This document shows, piece after piece, positions 42,125 through 50,111 of a stretch of DNA of 64,000 nucleotides. The notes under the pieces were generated by a model. It worked only from the letters and a program-made list of their open reading frames with translations. It made no database searches and was not told the origin of the DNA. This stretch comes from Streptomyces cavernicola (GTDB lineage: Bacteria > Actinomycetota > Actinomycetes > Streptomycetales > Streptomycetaceae). The DNA lies in contig NZ_JASCIQ010000038.1 in assembly GCF_029968035.1 (NCBI RefSeq), positions 1-64,000 of the forward strand, read 5' to 3'. Numbering within the stretch: the first letter of the stretch is position 1; each line of letters starts with the position of its first letter. The translations under genes and the position numbers were made by a program.

Positions 42125-43091
42125 GTGACCGAAGCTCCGGTTCTCGTCGTCACCGCGCTCGGGGACGTCACGGCGGATCTGGTCGTGGAGGAGTTGTACG
42201 GCCGGGGCGTCCCGGTCGTACGCCTCGACCCCGCCGTCGACTTCGCCCGCACCGCAAGCCTCAGTGCTCGTATCGAACGAGGGGCCTTCGCCGGGACTGT
42301 CACCACTGCGACCCGGCGCCTCGACCTCACCGGCGTCCGCTCCGTCTACTGGCGCCGCCCGACGCCGTACGCCAACCCGCGGGAGGCGGGGAGTCCCGAG
42401 CGGCGGTTCGCGGTCGAGCAGTCGCGCCACGGTCACCTGGGGGCGCTGCGTGCGCTGCCGGGAGCCCGGTACGTCAACCACCCCGCGCGCAACCGCGACG
42501 CCGAGAACAAAGCGCTGCAACTCGGCACCGCGGCCCAGTTGGGGTTCACCCTCCCCGACACGCTGATCACGGACGTGCCGGGTGACGCCGCGCAGTTCGC
42601 GGCCGAGCACGAAGCAGTCGTCTACAAACCCGTGCACCGAGTGCACCTCCCGTTCGCGGACGGCCGGAACCGCACGGTCTGGGTGCGCACGGTCCGCGCC
42701 GCCGAGCTCGACGACTCGATCGCCCTGTGCCCGCACCTCTTCCAGGAGTGCGTGCCGAAGGTCGCCGACATACGACTCGCGATGGTCGGCGGTGAAGCGT
42801 TCGCGAGCCGTATCGACATCGCGGGCGATCACCTCGACTGGCGCCAGGACCAGAGTCTGATCACGTGTTCGCCCGTCGTCGTTCCCGGTCCCGTGCGCGA
42901 CGCCCCCCCCGCAGCTTCCTGCACGCCTTCGGCCTGCGCTTCGGCGCTTTCGACTTCGCGCTCGACGCGGACGGCCGATGGTGGTTCCTCGAATGCAACC
43001 CCAACGGGCAATGGGCGTTCGTGGACGAGACCACGACCGCGCCATCACGAGCGCGCTCGCCGACACCCTTCAGAAGGGCAGCACCACATGA
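42125..43091 (+). pseudogene. tgmB: ATP-grasp peptide maturase (graspetide synthetase), two apparent frameshifts
   Basis: From GTG 42125 the frame encodes a RimK-like ATP-grasp with PVVRLDP, VYWRRPTPY, NHPARNRDAENKALQL, EAVVYKPVH and LFQECVPKVADIRLAMVGG, to about residue 259. It then leaves homology in a run of eight C (42903-42910). One added C restores RSFLHAFGLRFGAFDFALD and WWFLECNPNGQWAFVDE. Near 43033-43041 a second one-base loss is needed to reach the tail AITSALADTLQKGSTT, whose TGA overlaps the methyltransferase ATG (ATGA). Either the sequence has two indel errors or the maturase is inactive, in which case the precursor would not be crosslinked. The N-terminal start has a weak ribosome-binding site. 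Confidence 0.85.
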
Positions 43092-44248
43092 CCCACCACA
43101 CCGCAGCCGAATTGCGCAGGCGGCTCGTCGAGCAACTCGTCGCTGACGACGTACTGCACGACCCGGACGTACGCCGAGCAGCCGAGACCGTCCCCCGCGA
43201 GGTGTTCCTCGGCAGTGCCGTCTACCGGCCTAGTAGCCCTCCGGGCGTCACCGTCTGGACTCCTGTCCGCCACGACGACACACCCAACGACGAGTGGCTG
43301 AGCCTCACTTACCAGAACAAGACGTGGGTGACCCAAGTCGACGGCGTGCTCGCCGAGGACGCCGACGGACCCGTCACCGGAGGCAGCCCGACCTCGTCCT
43401 CGACCCTGCCGGGCGTCGTCCTGTGGATGCTCGAACAGGCCGGGCTCGCCCGTGGCAGACGCGTTCTCGTCATCGGTACGGGCACAGGGCTCTCGACCGC
43501 GTACGCCTGCGGGGTCGCCGGGGAGGAGTGCGTGACCTCCGTCGAGACCGACGCCCGTGCGGCGGAGCGTGCCCGGAAGGCTCTCGGCGAGGCGGGGTAC
43601 GCGCCGACGCTGGTCACGGCCGATGGCCTGGCCGGGTGTTCCGACCATGCCCCGTACGACATCGTGATCGCGTTCTGCTCAATGCGGCACATTCCGTACG
43701 GGCTGCTCCAACAGGTCGTCCCTGGCGGCACATTTCTCGTCACCCTGTCGGGCTGGGGCGGTGCCCACGGACTCGTACGCCTCACGGTCGAGGACGGCGA
43801 CACCGCGCAGGGGCGCTTCCTGCCCGGCTACACCTCGTTCATGATGGCCCGCCCGCACGACCACCCACCGCACGGGCCCGTCGAGCTGCTCCCCGGCCGG
43901 GAGCGGCCGAGCCGGATCGACCCCGCCCTGCTCGACGACTGGACCGGCCGGTTCGTCGCGCAGCTCGCCGCGCCCTCGGCGGAACGCCTGGGCGCGGGCG
44001 CCGAGCAGGTCCTCCTCGACGTCGCCACCGGATCACAGGCACGCGTCCGTACGGCCGACAACGGAGCGGGCTGGACCGTGAGCCGGCGCGGGCCGCTCGA
44101 CCTCTGGAGCAGCGTCGAGGACGCGGTCACCACATGGCAGAGCCACGGCTCACCGCACGTGTCCGAATTCAGCCTGACCATCACTCCAGGCGCCCAGAGA
44201 GTCTGGCTCGGTGAGCTGGGCGGGTCGAGTTGGGCCCTGCCCGTCTGA
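43088..44248 (+). CDS. tgmC: PIMT-like methyltransferase of the ATP-grasp RiPP system
   Basis: The 386-residue protein has a protein-L-isoaspartate O-methyltransferase-like N-terminal domain. It includes VPREVFLGSAVYRP, the STLPGVVLWMLEQ segment, the SAM motif VLVIGTGTGLSTAYACGV and VETDARAAERARKAL. A C-terminal extension of about 150 residues follows. In fuscimiditide- and amycolimiditide-type systems the homologue methylates an Asp of the crosslinked peptide, leading to an aspartimide. ATGA overlap with tgmB couples their translation. The gene is intact. Confidence 0.9.
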   Translation: MTHHTAAELRRRLVEQLVADDVLHDPDVRRAAETVPREVFLGSAVYRPSSPPGVTVWTPVRHDDTPNDEWLSLTYQNKTWVTQVDGVLAEDADGPVTGGSPTSSSTLPGVVLWMLEQAGLARGRRVLVIGTGTGLSTAYACGVAGEECVTSVETDARAAERARKALGEAGYAPTLVTADGLAGCSDHAPYDIVIAFCSMRHIPYGLLQQVVPGGTFLVTLSGWGGAHGLVRLTVEDGDTAQGRFLPGYTSFMMARPHDHPPHGPVELLPGRERPSRIDPALLDDWTGRFVAQLAAPSAERLGAGAEQVLLDVATGSQARVRTADNGAGWTVSRRGPLDLWSSVEDAVTTWQSHGSPHVSEFSLTITPGAQRVWLGELGGSSWALPV

Positions 44249-44340
44249 GAGGCCTCCTGGCGTACGAGCCGGCAGATGCTGACCAGGCCGGCGTGCACCG
44301 CCCAGCCCACTCAGGGCCGAACGGCCGAGGCAGAACCGGA

Positions 44341-44532
44341 TCAGGCGCTGGAGTCGGTCAGGTGGGGCTCGGCCGCGCTGCGGCCGGTCCGCTGCGCTCC
44401 TTCGTCCGTCGACTCGGTGGCGGCCGCCGTCTGCCGGTCGTTGTCGATGCGGGACAGGTCGATCTCGCCCTCGGTGACCATCTGCCGCATGCGCCCGACG
44501 GCGGCAGCGCGGCGGAGCCGGTCGGTAACCAT
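44341..44532 (-). CDS. Possible 63-residue small protein
   Basis: ATG 44532 begins one base after the stop of the upstream AraC-family gene (TGA-c-ATG). The product is charged and starts MVTDRLRRAAAVGRMRQMV. Spacing suggests coupling, but codon evidence is modest and no family is recognised. Confidence 0.4.
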   Translation of the reverse strand: MVTDRLRRAAAVGRMRQMVTEGEIDLSRIDNDRQTAAATESTDEGAQRTGRSAAEPHLTDSSA

Positions 44533-44533
44533 G

Positions 44534-45547
44534 TCAGGCAACCGCTCGGTCCCGGAAAGTGCGCCGATAAGCAGTGGGCGTGACCCCCAGGGCTGACTGG
44601 AGGTGCTGGCGCATCGACTGGGCCGTGCCGAAGCCGGCGTCGTGGGCGATCTGGTCCATGGACAGCTCGGTGGACTCCAGGAGGTGCCGGGCGCGTTCGA
44701 TGCGCTGGCGGGTGAGCCACTGGCCGGGGCTGACGCCGACCTCCTCGCGGAAGCGGCGCGTGAACGTGCGTACCGACATCGACTCCTGCTCGGCCATGTC
44801 CCGCAGGTGGATCGGCTCGTGCAGGCGGCCAAGCGCCCAGGCGCGGGCGGCCGTCGTGGTCGCCAACTGGGGCTCGGGGACCGGGCGTTGGATGTACTGG
44901 GCCTGGCCGCCGTCGCGGTGCGGCGGGACGACGGTGCGGCGCGCGACCTCGTTGGCGACGGCCGTGCCGTGGTCGCGGCGCACGATGTGCAGGCACAGGT
45001 CGATGCCCGCGGCGACCCCGGCCGAGGTCAGCACGTCGCCGTCGTCGATGAACAGCACATCCGCGTCGACCTCGATCGCCGGGAAGGTCTGCTGGAAGTG
45101 CTCGGCCGACGACCAGTGCGTGGTGGCCCGGCGGCCGTCCAGGTGGCCGGCGGCGGCCAGGACGTACCCGCCGGTGCAGATCGCGACCAGGCGGGTGCCC
45201 GGCCGGATGTGGGCGAGCGCGGCCGCCAGCTCGTCGGTGAGGCGGCCCTCCTCGTACACCGGGCCCAGCTCGTGCGAGGCGGGGATGACGACCGTGTCGG
45301 CCGCCGCCAGGGCCTCCGGGCCGTGCTCGACGAGGACCGAGAAGTCGGAGTCCGTACGGACCGGGCCCGGCGGCCGGACCGAGCAGGTCACCGTCTCGTA
45401 CAGCCGGGTGCGGTCGGCGCTCTTGGCGCGGTTGAAGATCCGGTGCGGGATGCCCAGCTCGAAGGGGAGCAGGCCGTCCAGGGCGAGGACGACGACGCGG
45501 TGCGGGCGCGGGGCGGGATCCTCGGGCAGAGCGGGCAGAGTGGCCAT
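44534..45547 (-). CDS. GlxA/FtrA-type transcriptional regulator (DJ-1/PfpI plus AraC HTH)
   Basis: The 337-residue protein has an N-terminal DJ-1/PfpI-like domain (about 15-190, with LVAICTGGYVLAAAG carrying the elbow Cys and HWSSAEHFQQTFP). A C-terminal AraC double helix-turn-helix follows (about 230-330, SVRTFTRRFREEVGVSPGQWL and DQIAHDAGFGTAQSMRQHL). It is divergent from an MFS transporter gene 44 bp away, which is its likely target. Confidence 0.92.
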   Translation of the reverse strand: MATLPALPEDPAPRPHRVVVLALDGLLPFELGIPHRIFNRAKSADRTRLYETVTCSVRPPGPVRTDSDFSVLVEHGPEALAAADTVVIPASHELGPVYEEGRLTDELAAALAHIRPGTRLVAICTGGYVLAAAGHLDGRRATTHWSSAEHFQQTFPAIEVDADVLFIDDGDVLTSAGVAAGIDLCLHIVRRDHGTAVANEVARRTVVPPHRDGGQAQYIQRPVPEPQLATTTAARAWALGRLHEPIHLRDMAEQESMSVRTFTRRFREEVGVSPGQWLTRQRIERARHLLESTELSMDQIAHDAGFGTAQSMRQHLQSALGVTPTAYRRTFRDRAVA

Positions 45548-45591
45548 GGCCCGATTCTAACGAAAGGTGTCCTTCGGGCCACTCGATTGGC

Positions 45592-46947
45592 ATGACCGCG
45601 CCTTGCAGGCTGGTCCCCGTGACTGAGACGACCGCAGCCGACGCCTCCCGTAAGGCCCCCGAAAACCCCAGGACTCGAAAAGACCGCAGACCCCGTCCCG
45701 CGCCGTCGGCCGGGCGCATCCACCGCGCCTGGTTCGTCGCCGCCGTCGCCTTCGTGACGATCATCGGAGCCGCCGCCTTCCGCTCCCTGCCCGGCCTCCT
45801 CATGGACCCGCTGCACCGGGAGTTCGACTGGTCGCGCGGCACGATCGGCTTCGCCGTCTCCGTGAACCTCGCGCTCTACGGGCTCACCGCGCCGTTCGCC
45901 GCCGCCCTGATGGACCGCTTCGGCATCCGCCGCGTCGTCGCCGTCGCCCTCACGGTGATCGCCCTCGGCTCCGGGCTCGCCGTGTGGATGACGGCGGCCT
46001 GGCAGCTGATCCTCTACTGGGGGTTCCTGGTCGGCCTCGGCTCCGGATCGATGGCGCTCGCGTTCGCCGCGACCGTCACCAACCGCTGGTTCACCGAGCG
46101 GCGCGGCCTCGTCACCGGCATCCTCACCGCCGCGAGCGCCTCCGGGCAGCTGATCTTCCTGCCGCTGCTCTCCTGGATGGTCGAGAGCCACGGCTGGCGC
46201 CCGGCCGCGGTCACGGTCGCCCTCAGCGCACTCGCCGTCGTCCCGTTCGTCTGGCTGCTGCTCCGCGACCACCCGGCCGACGTGGGCCTCGCGCCGTACG
46301 GGGCAAAGGAGTTCACACCCAAGCCGCCGCCCGTTCAGGGGGCCGCGAGCCGCGCCGTGAAGGTGCTGTTCAAGGCGGCCCGCACCGGACCGTTCTGGCT
46401 GCTCGCCGGCACCTTCGCGATCTGCGGCGCCTCCACCAACGGCCTGATCCAGACGCACTTCGTGCCCGCCGCGCACGACCACGGCATGCCCATCACGGCG
46501 GCCGCCTCGCTGCTCGCGGTGATCGGCGTCTTCGACGTCATCGGCACGATCTTCTCCGGCTGGCTCACCGACCGCTTCGACGCCCGCCGCCTGCTCGGCG
46601 CGTACTACGCGCTGCGCGGCATCTCGCTGCTGTTCCTGCCGATGCTGCTCGCGCCCGACGTGCGCCCGCCGATGCTGTTCTTCATCGTCTTCTACGGCCT
46701 CGACTGGGTCGCGACCGTCCCGCCGACCCTGGCCCTGTGCCGCGAGCACTACGGCGAGGACTCGGCGATCGTCTTCGGCTGGGTTCTCGCCTCGCACCAG
46801 ATCGGCGCGGCCCTCGTCGCCTTCCTCGGCGGCCTCGCCCGCGACGTGTTCGGCTCGTACGACGTGGTCTGGTACGCGTCGGGGGCGCTGTGCGCGGCGG
46901 CGGCGCTGATGGCTGTGGTGATCCGTCGAGGGCGCGCGGCGGTCTAG
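45592..46947 (+). CDS. MFS transporter
   Basis: The ORF encodes 451 residues with 12 predicted membrane helices in two bundles. It has the MFS motif A-like loop MDRFGIRRVVAV after helix 2 and TDRFDARRLLGA between the halves. It is similar to monocarboxylate/oxalate-formate-type permeases. GTG 45619 is an equally good start, giving 442 residues. It is likely controlled by the divergent GlxA-type regulator. The substrate is unknown. Confidence 0.88.
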   Translation: MTAPCRLVPVTETTAADASRKAPENPRTRKDRRPRPAPSAGRIHRAWFVAAVAFVTIIGAAAFRSLPGLLMDPLHREFDWSRGTIGFAVSVNLALYGLTAPFAAALMDRFGIRRVVAVALTVIALGSGLAVWMTAAWQLILYWGFLVGLGSGSMALAFAATVTNRWFTERRGLVTGILTAASASGQLIFLPLLSWMVESHGWRPAAVTVALSALAVVPFVWLLLRDHPADVGLAPYGAKEFTPKPPPVQGAASRAVKVLFKAARTGPFWLLAGTFAICGASTNGLIQTHFVPAAHDHGMPITAAASLLAVIGVFDVIGTIFSGWLTDRFDARRLLGAYYALRGISLLFLPMLLAPDVRPPMLFFIVFYGLDWVATVPPTLALCREHYGEDSAIVFGWVLASHQIGAALVAFLGGLARDVFGSYDVVWYASGALCAAAALMAVVIRRGRAAV

Positions 46948-47138
46948 CGGGGCTGGTCGGGCTGGTCGATCCAGCCGGGCCGGCCGGTCCAGGTGCCCAG
47001 CCCACCGCACAGGCCCCCGCGTGCCCGCCTGGGCGGCCCCCCCCCCGCACCCGGCCCGACCACCTCGGCCGTCGCGGTAGCAGCGGCGGCCGACCCGGCC
47101 GGGGATCGCCTCGATCACCGGCCGGGCGCCCCTCTCCG
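46948..47138. other. Convergent intergenic region with C10 homopolymer
   Basis: The spacer contains GGCTGGTCGGGCTGG-like repeats and a run of ten C at 47037-47046. No gene was recognised. The long homopolymer is a place where base-call length may be unreliable. Confidence 0.4.
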
Positions 47139-47447
47139 TCACCCCGTGGAGGCGGTCTCCCGGATCAGCGGCTCGAACGCCCGCCGCACGTAGGCGTCGA
47201 ACGGCGCCGTCAGCGCGCCGTCGATCACCCGCCGCACCCCGTGCTCCGCCGCGAACTCCTTGAGCGCCGCACGGGAGTCCGGCTCCACACCCCCACCAAT
47301 GATCAACACGCCGAACTCCTCGGCCCCCAGCAGCTTCCGGGCCTCCTCGTCGGTGCTCACTCCCTCCGCGTCGAAGCCATCCCCGCGCAGCGTGGCCAGC
47401 ACCTCCGTCACCCTGGCGGGCGTCCTTCCCAGCACCAGCGTCCGCAT
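47139..47447 (-). CDS. Hypothetical 102-residue protein, receiver-like fold
   Basis: ATG 47447 follows a GAGAGGAA ribosome-binding site. The sequence alternates short beta and helical stretches (MRTLVLGRTPARVTEVLATL, FGVLIIGGGVEPDSR), reminiscent of a degenerate Rossmann or response-regulator-like fold without the phospho-acceptor set. It is conserved in style but not assignable. Confidence 0.72.
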   Translation of the reverse strand: MRTLVLGRTPARVTEVLATLRGDGFDAEGVSTDEEARKLLGAEEFGVLIIGGGVEPDSRAALKEFAAEHGVRRVIDGALTAPFDAYVRRAFEPLIRETASTG

Positions 47448-47610
47448 GGCCGTTCCTCTCAGGTACGTCGACATCGGCGCCCCCGAACCTAGAAGCTCAA
47501 CCGGACCTGAGGTCAACCTCCAACTCCCGTTCGGATGTGGCTCTTTCGCGGGGAGCCCGCGGATGATGACGTAGAGGCAGAGTGTCGGGACCGTCTGCCA
47601 GGATCCGCCC

Positions 47611-48096
47611 ATGCAATCTCCCAGAGCGGTCGCAATCGTTGCCGACGGTCCCCGGATCCTGATCATCAAGCGCTACCTGAAGCACGAGGCCTCCGCCGTC
47701 TGTGTGATGTGCGAGGACGCTGGACTGTCCGGCCCTGCATGTCCCGGCCACCACTACGCAGTACTTCCCGGCGGGGGCGTCGAGGCCGGCGAGACGCACG
47801 AAGAAGCCGCGGTTCGTGAGCTGCGGGAGGAGACCACGCTCACCGGGAAGATCGACCGCCTCGCTTGGACTGGACGACACAACAGCCGTCCGGCCTCGTA
47901 CTTCGTCATGCGGGACGTCAGCGGGACTCCGGTGCTCTCCGGTGAGGAGGCTTTGGTCCACGGCCCCGACAACCACTTCGAACTCATGTGGGCCACTGCC
48001 GGGGACTTCGACCGACTGAACCTTCACCCGGCCGATGTCCGGGAACCGCTCGCACGCCTGCTGGAGCACGACGGATATCGAGGCGGTCGGCCATGA
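47611..48096 (+). CDS. NUDIX hydrolase
   Basis: The 161-residue protein has a complete Nudix box GGGVEAGETHEEAAVRELRE followed by ETTLTG, which binds Mg and hydrolyses nucleoside diphosphate derivatives. The extreme C-terminus (EHDGYRGGRP) is read from sequence that overlaps a transposase remnant on the opposite strand, so the natural end may have been altered. The substrate is unknown. Confidence 0.88.
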   Translation: MQSPRAVAIVADGPRILIIKRYLKHEASAVCVMCEDAGLSGPACPGHHYAVLPGGGVEAGETHEEAAVRELREETTLTGKIDRLAWTGRHNSRPASYFVMRDVSGTPVLSGEEALVHGPDNHFELMWATAGDFDRLNLHPADVREPLARLLEHDGYRGGRP

Positions 48097-48262
48097 GGTG
48101 ACGGGCTGCGCCCTCGATGCTGCCGCTGCCGATCGGCCGGCCGCAAGCCAGGGCCTGGTCGTAGTGGAGGAAGTCGCGGTCACGGCCGAGGGTCTGAAGC
48201 AGGCGTACCTCGTTGGCGATGTGCAGGGCGGACAGCAGCCATCCACCTCGCCGTACTCCACA
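48066..48262 (-). mobile_element. Transposase remnant, ISKra4-type C-terminal fragment
   Basis: Read on the minus strand from about 48262, one frame gives GGWLLSALHIANEVRLL and then FLHYDQALACGRPIGSGSIE followed by GAARHLMADRLDI. This is the signature of the catalytic C-terminal part of ISKra4-like transposases (YD-x-ALA-x-G-x-PI-x-G-x-IEGA-x-RHL-x-x-DR-x-DI). No upstream transposase or inverted repeats remain. It overlaps the last codons of the NUDIX gene. Confidence 0.7.
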
Positions 48263-48282
48263 TCGCAGGCGTCCTCATCTGG

Positions 48283-48933
48283 TCAGCGAGGTGATCCAGG
48301 AGAAGCGCCCTGGTCGGGCTGGTCGGCGAGTCGCCCGAACCGGCCCTGGTGGAACAGCAGGGGCCGGCCGCCCTCCGTCGCGTCCAGCGCGTCCACGCGG
48401 CCGACGACGATCAGGTGGTCGCCGCCCGTGTGGACCGCGTGGATCGTGCAGTCCAGCCACGCCGGTACGCCGGTCAGGCGGGGCGCACCGGAGACCGGGG
48501 CGGGTGCGTGCTCGACGCCGGCGAACTTGTCGGCGCCGCTCACCGCGAAGCCGCGGCACAACTCGCCCTGGTCAGCGCCCAGAACGTTCACGCAGAACGC
48601 GCCCGCGCGGGCGATCCGCGGCCAGGTCGTCGACGTACGCGCGACCATGAAGGCGATCAGCGGCGGGTCGAGGGAGAGCGAGGCGAACGACTGGCAGGCG
48701 AAGCCGGCCGGGCCGGTCTCGTCGTCCGCGGCGCGGGCCGTGATCACCGTGACGCCGGAGGCGAAGTGGCCGAGCACGCGCCGGAACTCGCCCGGATCGA
48801 GCGGCAGCCGCTCGTCGTCGCCGACGGCGCGCAGATCGGGTCGCGGATGCGAGGGTGCGGGCTCGGCGACCGTGGCGGCGCCGACGGACCTGAGGTATCG
48901 GACGGCGGTCTCGGCCATCCCTGCGTGTCCCAT
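48283..48933 (-). CDS. Flavin reductase-domain protein (HsaB-like)
   Basis: The 216-residue protein is the FMN/FAD reductase component of two-component monooxygenases. It has FRRVLGHFASGVTVITAR, FACQSFASLSLDPPLIAFMV and the C-terminal HAVHTGGDHLIVVGRVDAL. ATG 48933 is preferred because GAGGAACGTG precedes it; ATG 48945 is an alternative. A perfect operator copy lies 18 bp upstream, placing it in the catabolic regulon. No oxygenase partner is in the window. Confidence 0.87.
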   Translation of the reverse strand: MGHAGMAETAVRYLRSVGAATVAEPAPSHPRPDLRAVGDDERLPLDPGEFRRVLGHFASGVTVITARAADDETGPAGFACQSFASLSLDPPLIAFMVARTSTTWPRIARAGAFCVNVLGADQGELCRGFAVSGADKFAGVEHAPAPVSGAPRLTGVPAWLDCTIHAVHTGGDHLIVVGRVDALDATEGGRPLLFHQGRFGRLADQPDQGASPGSPR

Positions 48934-48950
48934 CACGTTCCTCATTGAAA

Positions 48951-48965
48951 CTGACGCCTCGTCAG
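48951..48965. promoter_or_regulatory. Regulon operator CTGAC-N5-GTCAG
   Basis: Perfect arms CTGAC-gcctc-GTCAG lie directly upstream of the flavin reductase start. Confidence 0.75.
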
Positions 48966-49001
48966 AAGTGAAGATGTGTGCGGCCGGTACTGGTGTGTGG
49001 G

Positions 49002-49799
49002 TCAGCGGCCCCGGTACTGCGGTGTGCGGCGCTCCACGAAGCTCGCCACGCCCTCGTTCGCGTCCGCCGTCGTCATGTTGATCTCCTGCGCCGCCGCCTC
49101 CGCCGCGAAGGCCGTACTCCGGTCCCCGTCCAGGGACGCGTTGACCAGCTGCTTGGTCAGGGCGAGGGCGCGCGTCGGCCCCTGCGCGAGCCGCTCGGCC
49201 CAAGCCTGCGCCGTCTTCTCCAGCTCGTCCGCCGCCACGACCCGGTTGACGAGCCCGAGCCGCTCGGCCTCCGTCGCGCTCAGGGCGTCGCCGAAGAACA
49301 TCAGCTCCTTGGCGCGCTGCGGGCCGATCAGCCGGGGCAGCAGGTAGGCGCCGCCGCCGTCCGGCACGAGCCCGCGGCGTACGAACACCTCGATGAACTT
49401 GGCCTGCTCGGCGGCGATGACGAGGTCGCAGGCGAAGGCGAGGTGCGCGCCGATGCCGGCCGCGGTGCCGTTCACGGCGGCGATCACCGGCTTCTCGCAG
49501 TCCAGGATCGCGGCGATGAAGCGTTGGGCGCCGTTGCGGATGGTGCGGGCGACGTCGCCCGGCACGCGCTCGGCGGGCGCGGGCCCGCCTCGCAGGTCAG
49601 CTCCCGCACAGAAGCCCTTGCCGGTGGCGGTGATGAGGACGGCGCGGATGTCGGGGTCGGCGGAGGCGTCGGCGAGGAGGGCGATGAGTTCTTCTCGTTG
49701 GTCCCAGGTGAGGGCGTTCATTGCTTCGGGGCGGTTGAGGGTGAGGTGGGTGATGTGGTCGGTGGTGGTGTGGAGGATGTCGTTGGTGTCGCTGGGCAT
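49002..49799 (-). CDS. Enoyl-CoA hydratase
   Basis: The 265-residue crotonase starts at ATG 49799 behind CAGGAG. Motifs are NRPEAMNALTWDQR, GKGFCAGADLRGG (oxyanion), NGTAAGIGAHLAFACDL, and FVRRGLVPDGGGAYLLPRLIG, where Arg/Asp positions replace the classical Glu residues. Its first 100 bp use more A-rich codons than the neighbours. It precedes the flavin reductase gene on the same strand. No operator copy is directly upstream, where a repeat element lies instead. Confidence 0.9.
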   Translation of the reverse strand: MPSDTNDILHTTTDHITHLTLNRPEAMNALTWDQREELIALLADASADPDIRAVLITATGKGFCAGADLRGGPAPAERVPGDVARTIRNGAQRFIAAILDCEKPVIAAVNGTAAGIGAHLAFACDLVIAAEQAKFIEVFVRRGLVPDGGGAYLLPRLIGPQRAKELMFFGDALSATEAERLGLVNRVVAADELEKTAQAWAERLAQGPTRALALTKQLVNASLDGDRSTAFAAEAAAQEINMTTADANEGVASFVERRTPQYRGR

Positions 49800-49852
49800 G
49801 GGGGCTCCTGTGGGTGCTCGGGTGCGGGTCGTGTGCGCCTGCGGCGGCCTCT

Positions 49853-50108
49853 GTTCCCCACCCCGCCCCTTCCCGGCTGTGTCCGATATGCGGCTGCCGC
49901 CGCGTGGCTGCCGTCGGCTCCTGGGGGCCAGCCCCCAGACCCCCTCCCCCAAGCTCTCGGCTGCGCTCGAGCAGGGGGGGACCCCCATCTCAAACGCCGC
50001 AGGGGCTGTTTTTTAGGGGGGCGGGGAACTGCGCGACCAGCCACGATGGCGTGGCAGTCGAACGACGGCCGGGGAACGGGGCGCAGCCCCGGAGCGGGGT
50101 CCAGGGAA
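49853..50108. repeat. GC-rich intergenic element, copy 4
   Basis: The left end CCACCCCGCCCCTTCCCGG is at 49857-49875. The core carries the CAAACGCCGCAGGGGCTG block and the GGGGAACTGCGCGACCAGCC module, both inverted relative to copy 2. The right end is lost. It fills nearly the whole gap between the hydratase and the ADP-forming ligase. Confidence 0.75.
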
Positions 50109-50111
50109 AGT

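Noticed and set aside
44341..45842. 494-codon minus-strand frame overlapping the GlxA-type regulator
   Set aside because: It is a shifted-frame shadow of the regulator with Pro/Arg-rich content; the regulator frame has clear DJ-1 and AraC domains.
46981..47046. C10 run as a phase-variation switch
   Set aside because: It lies between genes with no frame or promoter that would be switched; kept only as a caution about homopolymer accuracy.
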